In this document: positions 53,965 through 57,898 of the stretch, piece by piece | How positions within the stretch are numbered: position 1 is the first letter of the stretch | Layout of the letters: every line of letters begins with the position of its first letter | IMG/VR virus record: IMGVR_UViG_3300033273_000437 | Coordinates: 1 to 57,898 of that record | Reading direction: 5' to 3' (one strand) | Length of the DNA stretch: 57,898 bases | DNA from: a virus | Translations under genes and position numbers: made by a program | The notes under the pieces: generated by a model | The model's database searches: none | The model's input: only the letters and a program-made list of their open reading frames with translations | Told to the model about the DNA's origin: nothing

Positions 53965-54337
53965 TTTCTCAATCGATCTCGTCAATAGTGTTCAGGAGAG
54001 CATGTCGCACCGCGTGCGAAGGTTCGGGTTTGGCGATGGCTACGAGCAGATTGCAGCTGATGGTGTCAACACTCGAATTGTTCAGTACGACATCACCACG
54101 AGGCCGTTGAAAGCAGCAGATGCCGATGTAATGCGTACTGCCTTGGATAAGGCCGCAGTCGGTGATTATCTTCTTTGCACTCTGACCCCTTATTCAACAA
54201 TCCAACGCCGTTACCGCCTTGTAGATAGCAGCTATCAACGGCAGTTCCTGGTACAAGCCAGCACTGCGCTTGCGACAACTCAAAGAGAGTCCTACGAGAT
54301 TTTTCAGTTCACCTTGATTGAGGCCAACGCAAACTAA
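53951..54337 (+). CDS. Minor tail protein M
   Basis: 128 residues. VRRFGFGDGYEQIAADGVNT, RIVQYDITTRPLKAADADVM, RTALDKAAVGDYLLCTLTPY match the lambda gpM family (fGdGy.q...dG.n). Caps the distal tail. Overlaps the tape measure end by 14 bases. Confidence 0.85.
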   Translation: MADVNFSIDLVNSVQESMSHRVRRFGFGDGYEQIAADGVNTRIVQYDITTRPLKAADADVMRTALDKAAVGDYLLCTLTPYSTIQRRYRLVDSSYQRQFLVQASTALATTQRESYEIFQFTLIEANAN

Positions 54338-55170
54338 TGGGACGCCGCTCTGTTATTAACAAGTCAACGCTTAACCTCACAGCGCCTAATTACGCGGCGT
54401 TGTCAGAAGCTATCGACGACTTTCAAGATGAGGAGCGTCTATTTTATAAGAGGCGTGCTGAAGAACTATCTGAATATCCAGGCGTTGGCAACAAGACAAA
54501 AGCTGAGGTGGAGAAAGATTATGACGATCTTTTGGGTAATGATCCCTGGGATTACATGAAAGAATTCAATAATGCTAATAATAATGAAAAGAGCGACAGT
54601 GACCAGACTGATAGCACTACAGACATGAACGGAGATGACGCTGATAGTTTCTACATAGTCCTCCCCAATAAGCTAGCCAAAAGAGAGGATAATCCAGACG
54701 AAACTGATGGTTATGGCTCTAACGCAGACAAGTTTATCCTCTACAACCCTGGGACGGGGTATGCCGAAGTTGATTTGCTTTATACGAATATAGATTTTTT
54801 CAAGAAGAAAGGTAGCTCTGGTACTTTTGGTAACAACAATTATGGATCCGCTACAACGTACTACGAAGGCTTTGGTGAACTTCCAGTTCGGTACAAGGAC
54901 AACAATAAGATGGATGGCCGAATCGCTCACATGAAGCGTTTGATCGGTACTCTTTGGAATGAGCAGGTAAAGCCTTATTGGGACGACTACGAAGATGCTT
55001 TAGACGATTACAACCAATACGTCGGTGGTGGTGTTGATACTGATATCTATAGTGGGACTGTTCCGAGCGAAGACAGGCCTTGGGATGGACTAACAAATGA
55101 CTTTAATGGTTATAACCGTATTGATGAACTGCCCAGTGAAGTTATCAAAGAGGCAAGAGGTTACAACTAA
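54337..55170 (+). CDS. Acidic tail-tip protein of unknown function (277 aa)
   Basis: Inserted between M and L, where lambda has no gene. MGRRSVINKSTLNLTAPNYA, then a strongly acidic, Asn/Asp/Tyr-rich body (YDDLLGNDPWDYMKEFNNAN, SDSDQTDSTTDMNGDDADSF, WDDYEDALDDYNQYVGGGVD). No catalytic motif. Junctions on both sides share one base, so it is made with the tip proteins. Could be a tip accessory; composition differs from neighbours. Confidence 0.65.
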   Translation: MGRRSVINKSTLNLTAPNYAALSEAIDDFQDEERLFYKRRAEELSEYPGVGNKTKAEVEKDYDDLLGNDPWDYMKEFNNANNNEKSDSDQTDSTTDMNGDDADSFYIVLPNKLAKREDNPDETDGYGSNADKFILYNPGTGYAEVDLLYTNIDFFKKKGSSGTFGNNNYGSATTYYEGFGELPVRYKDNNKMDGRIAHMKRLIGTLWNEQVKPYWDDYEDALDDYNQYVGGGVDTDIYSGTVPSEDRPWDGLTNDFNGYNRIDELPSEVIKEARGYN

Positions 55171-55841
55171 TGGCATTTAAAGAAGACGCTCTTATTTCGC
55201 TTTTCATTATCTCCGGTGAACGGGCTCACCAGGGTAATCTATTCGGTCGTATTAACATCGTTAGCCCTGAACAGAGCGGAGGGCAGACCGTCAAATACGT
55301 TAACGAGAAGCTTCAGGATGTCACATATTATCCCTCTCCGATTCAGTTCGGCGGTGTTGAGATATCTGGTAGCAACAAGCTTCCAACGCCAAAGGTTCGT
55401 TTTGCGAACGTAGACGGGGGTATGACCGACCTCAGCCGAGATTTTGATGATCTTATTGGATTTAGGCTTATCCGTATTAGAACTTACGGTAAATTCCTGT
55501 TGAAGATAGGCAACGATGTGGGTTCATCACCTGACATACATGCCCACTTCACTCCTGATACTTGGTATTTCAATCGCAAGATTGAAGAATCAAAACTTGG
55601 AGTTAGCTATGAACTTGCCTCTATCTTTGACGTCGAGGGTTTGAGCATCCCCAAGCGCCGCCTTTACACCAATTTCTGTCCCTTTGCTTATAGAGGACCC
55701 GACTGTAAGTATGGCGGCCCGGACGTACCTACAAATGGTGAGCCTGATGGATGCTCCAAGACTTTGGACGCTTGTCAGAAACACTTTGGTGCTCAAGGTG
55801 ACGATCTCAGATATGGAGGCTTCCCTACATCCCAGCGATAA
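55170..55841 (+). CDS. Minor tail protein L (Fe-S type)
   Basis: 223 residues. The C-terminal motif FCPFAYRGPDCKYGG, then GCSKTLDACQKHFGAQGDDL and RYGGFP is the lambda gpL cysteine cluster, which binds an iron-sulphur cluster; four Cys are present with correct spacing. N-terminal part VSPEQSGGQTVKYVNEKLQD, IQFGGVEISGSNKLPTPKVR also matches. Tail-tip component. Confidence 0.88.
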   Translation: MAFKEDALISLFIISGERAHQGNLFGRINIVSPEQSGGQTVKYVNEKLQDVTYYPSPIQFGGVEISGSNKLPTPKVRFANVDGGMTDLSRDFDDLIGFRLIRIRTYGKFLLKIGNDVGSSPDIHAHFTPDTWYFNRKIEESKLGVSYELASIFDVEGLSIPKRRLYTNFCPFAYRGPDCKYGGPDVPTNGEPDGCSKTLDACQKHFGAQGDDLRYGGFPTSQR

Positions 55842-56182
55842 TGTCTAAGAGACTGCACCAACAGATTGCGAAATTAGCACTGGATGCTTCTCCAGAAGAA
55901 GTCTGCGGTGTAGTTCAGGAGGGCAAAGCAATCAGGTGCGAAAATAAAGCAAGTGAACCTACTCAAGCCTTTTTAATCGATGCCACAACGTATTTAAAGT
56001 ACGTCCCGGACACGATATTTCACTCTCATCCAGTAGGCCTGTATGGCTTCAGTGAGCACGATATCGCTGTAGCCGCCAACATGGATTTGACCTCATATGT
56101 CTATGTGGTCGAAACTGACACATTAGAGAAGTGGTCAGCAGAAAAAGGAATCGAGGTATTCAAGAAGGTCTTAAACCGATGA
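55841..56182 (+). CDS. Tail assembly protein K, JAMM/MPN peptidase domain
   Basis: 113 residues. JAMM metalloprotease motif: EEVCGVV (Glu), then HSHPVGLYGFSEHDIA (H-x-H-x7-S-x2-D). Lambda gpK has the same domain plus an NlpC domain, which is absent here. Overlaps the next ATG by 4 bases. Confidence 0.85.
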   Translation: MSKRLHQQIAKLALDASPEEVCGVVQEGKAIRCENKASEPTQAFLIDATTYLKYVPDTIFHSHPVGLYGFSEHDIAVAANMDLTSYVYVVETDTLEKWSAEKGIEVFKKVLNR

Positions 56183-57898
56183 TGAAGATCACTCTGGAAG
56201 GCGTAGCTGGTAAGCGTTTTGGTCGTGAGCACAATCTTGCTGTGCGTAATCCTAATGAGGCTCTCCGTGCTCTATGTCAGCTGATTCCAGGGTTCCGTGA
56301 GTTTCTGACCTGTGCTCATGAATACGGTATTTTCTTTCAAGTAATCACTAACAACCAGGATAAAGTTGACTACGAAGGACTTGGCCTAAATTGTACCAGT
56401 TTTTCTCTTGTCCCCGTCATTACTGGTGCCCTTAACTTTAGTTTTAAAAACCTAGGCCTGATCCTCGTCGGGGTCTTATTGGTCGCCATTTCTATGGGTG
56501 CCTTTGGTATCACTTACGGCGCGGTTGGAACAATCTCCTATGGCCTGAAAATGGCTGCATTCAGTCTTGGTATGGGGCTGATATTTACAGGAATCGCAGG
56601 GATCTTCGCACCAGGCGTTCCACAGGATGGAAAACAGGAAGGCCGAGAAGCTGATGACGCTGTCTTTGCTGGTGGACAATCAACTTCTAGTCAGGGAACT
56701 CCTATCCCTCTCCTGTACGGAGAGTTCCTTGTCCAAAATATGCCAGTTGTCTCTTCGTATATTGATGAGGAGCAGGGACACTTGCTGCATATTATCTCTG
56801 AAGGGCAGATTGAAGGACTTGCCACTGGTAAGGCTGAGCGTGACATTTATTTCAATGGTCTGCAGTCAGGAGCCAGTTCTGTAGACCTTATCAAGATTAC
56901 AGACGGAACCCAAACCTCCAGGGTTATCAACGATATCGATTCGGCAGGTTTTCACCTTGCTGTTGGGGTAACGCTTCAGCAATCCCCGGAAAATGACCCA
57001 AACCCTCAAGTTATTCGATCCTTCAACCAGCCCGATGCGGACAAACTACAGATAAGAATCCTTAGAGGGCCTTGTTATCAAGTCAAACAAAGCAGTCCCA
57101 AGAATGGTGGATCAGCTAGTACTAGCTATAGAGATTATGACGAAAAGCCTCATGACGATGTAGACCTTCCTGAAGAAGCTGAACAATTTCTTCGTTGGAA
57201 TATCAGGGTTCAGGATGCCAATGGAAACATTCTCTTCAACGAAGAGGTCAAGGATAAGTATTTAAAAGCCAGAAAAATATGGAAGATCAATGACAAAATT
57301 CCGGAAGTAGATATTTCTGGTGCAGCCATGCCTGTATCGATTTCGTTGATCAGGCTTGATAAGGGGGATATCCCCGATCCAGAAAGTCATGAGGGCGGAG
57401 CAAACCAATACTCATTCTCCTGGGTCAAAGGTGATGTACAGCTCGTTTCAGCAGATGTCTTCTGGGAAGAGAAGCTCGTATATCCCAACAGTGCACTGCT
57501 TGGCCTTCGCTACGACGTTGCTGAGTACACTCAAATGCCTTCAGTCCAGGCAAAATTCAAGGGCATCAAGGTTCCTACCCTCAATTCCAATCTGGTAGTT
57601 AGCTACGCATGGAGTGATAATCCCGCCTATATTCTGCTGGACCTTTTGACCAATCCACGCTACGGCTGTGGTTTGCGGGAGTACACAACCAAGCTCAAGG
57701 GAGACAAGGTTGTTGAGCCAGGTATTGCCCTAAACGACATTGACCTAGGCTCTTTTCGTAAAGCGGCCAAATACTGCGAAGATAAAAAGATCAAGTTCAA
57801 CGCGTATATCAGTCGCAAAGCCGATGCTCTTGATTTAATCCGGTCTGTCGCCTCGACATTCCAGGGTAGTCTTATTTATGCAGGTGGCTACATCTCAG
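56179..57898 (+). CDS. Fused tail assembly protein I and tip attachment protein J, 3' partial
   Basis: ATG 56179 (second ATG 56182), open to the window end (573 codons so far). Residues 1-150: lambda gpI-like (MMKITLEGVAGKRFGREHNL, then PNEALRALCQLIPGFREF, ubiquitin-like fold, hydrophobic Gly-rich segment GLILVGVLLVAISMGAFGIT and FTGIAGIFAPG). Residues 165 on: gpJ start (SSQGTPIPLLYGEFLVQNMP, HIISEGQIEGLATGKAERDI, FNGLQ) and later TNPRYGCGLREYTTKLKGD. Host-specificity protein at the tail tip. In lambda, I and J are separate genes. Confidence 0.88.
   Translation, partial: MMKITLEGVAGKRFGREHNLAVRNPNEALRALCQLIPGFREFLTCAHEYGIFFQVITNNQDKVDYEGLGLNCTSFSLVPVITGALNFSFKNLGLILVGVLLVAISMGAFGITYGAVGTISYGLKMAAFSLGMGLIFTGIAGIFAPGVPQDGKQEGREADDAVFAGGQSTSSQGTPIPLLYGEFLVQNMPVVSSYIDEEQGHLLHIISEGQIEGLATGKAERDIYFNGLQSGASSVDLIKITDGTQTSRVINDIDSAGFHLAVGVTLQQSPENDPNPQVIRSFNQPDADKLQIRILRGPCYQVKQSSPKNGGSASTSYRDYDEKPHDDVDLPEEAEQFLRWNIRVQDANGNILFNEEVKDKYLKARKIWKINDKIPEVDISGAAMPVSISLIRLDKGDIPDPESHEGGANQYSFSWVKGDVQLVSADVFWEEKLVYPNSALLGLRYDVAEYTQMPSVQAKFKGIKVPTLNSNLVVSYAWSDNPAYILLDLLTNPRYGCGLREYTTKLKGDKVVEPGIALNDIDLGSFRKAAKYCEDKKIKFNAYISRKADALDLIRSVASTFQGSLIYAGGYIS

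Noticed and set aside
1-57898. CRISPR array or insertion sequence
   Set aside because: No regularly spaced identical repeats with unique spacers and no transposase gene were found; the tandem TGTCCCATTA repeats have 2-3 bp spacers only.

Overview
This window is about 58 kb of a siphovirus (lambda-like long-tailed) bacteriophage genome. The most likely host is a marine or estuarine picocyanobacterium (Synechococcus/Prochlorococcus type). Four things suggest this. The replication genes are the usual cyanosiphovirus set: B12-dependent class II ribonucleotide reductase, family A DNA polymerase, primase-helicase, ThyX, RusA. Several small conserved genes look cyanophage-like. Tail and head genes follow the lambda order. 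An integrase sits beside a 44-bp copy of the 3' end of a tRNA-Ala(GGC) gene. The assignment is inferred from protein families, not from a database match. No photosynthesis gene (psbA, psbD, hli) is visible. Both window edges cut genes, so the genome is longer than the window.

Layout. 1-2.4 kb (+): end of a lectin-like tail fibre gene and its chaperone. 2.4-4.7 kb (-): five small fibre/tip genes in overlapping order. 4.7-6.9 kb (+): lysis block, including a holin-like gene with a candidate -1 frameshift site and a two-domain endolysin. 7.1-9.1 kb: small genes, attP, terminator, tyrosine integrase. 9.1-18 kb (mostly -): nucleotide and DNA metabolism (RNR, dCTP deaminase, DNA polymerase, primase-helicase), with very small genes packed between them on both strands. 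18-22.8 kb (+): DNA-binding proteins, PD-(D/E)XK exonuclease, ThyX, RusA, HNH. 22.9-24.5 kb: GIY-YIG endonuclease, then a ~755-nt gene-free stretch that looks like one large structured RNA ending in a tRNA-like fold and a terminator. 24.5-32.4 kb (+): about 28 tiny unknown genes plus GP88 and DUF932 proteins, punctuated by hairpins and a recurring TCTCTCTCACC leader. 32.4-48 kb (+): terminase, portal, an unusual cysteine-motif gene array, MuF, protease/scaffold, decoration protein, capsid, connectors, tail tube. 48-57.9 kb (+): G/GT chaperones with a lambda-type frameshift, tape measure, M, L, K and an I-J fusion running off the end.

How it fits together. The integrase and attP imply a temperate or formerly temperate phage that inserts into tRNA-Ala and restores its 3' end. 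RNR, dCTP deaminase and ThyX supply deoxynucleotides to the phage polymerase. The primase-helicase gene carries an iteron-like array in its 3' part, which may mark the origin, as lambda ori lies inside gene O. The small-gene block has no recognisable function but is built like an early host-takeover region.

Most unusual parts: (1) the candidate giant RNA at 23701-24455; (2) seven copies of a C-G-x3-I-[P/S]-x4-C motif with exactly ten residues between the cysteines, spread over four genes around MuF and mostly followed by Ala/Gly-rich hydrophobic segments; (3) a protein-kinase domain fused to three of these copies; (4) a second candidate -1 frameshift site (A_AAA_AAG, UAA, strong stem) in the lysis block.
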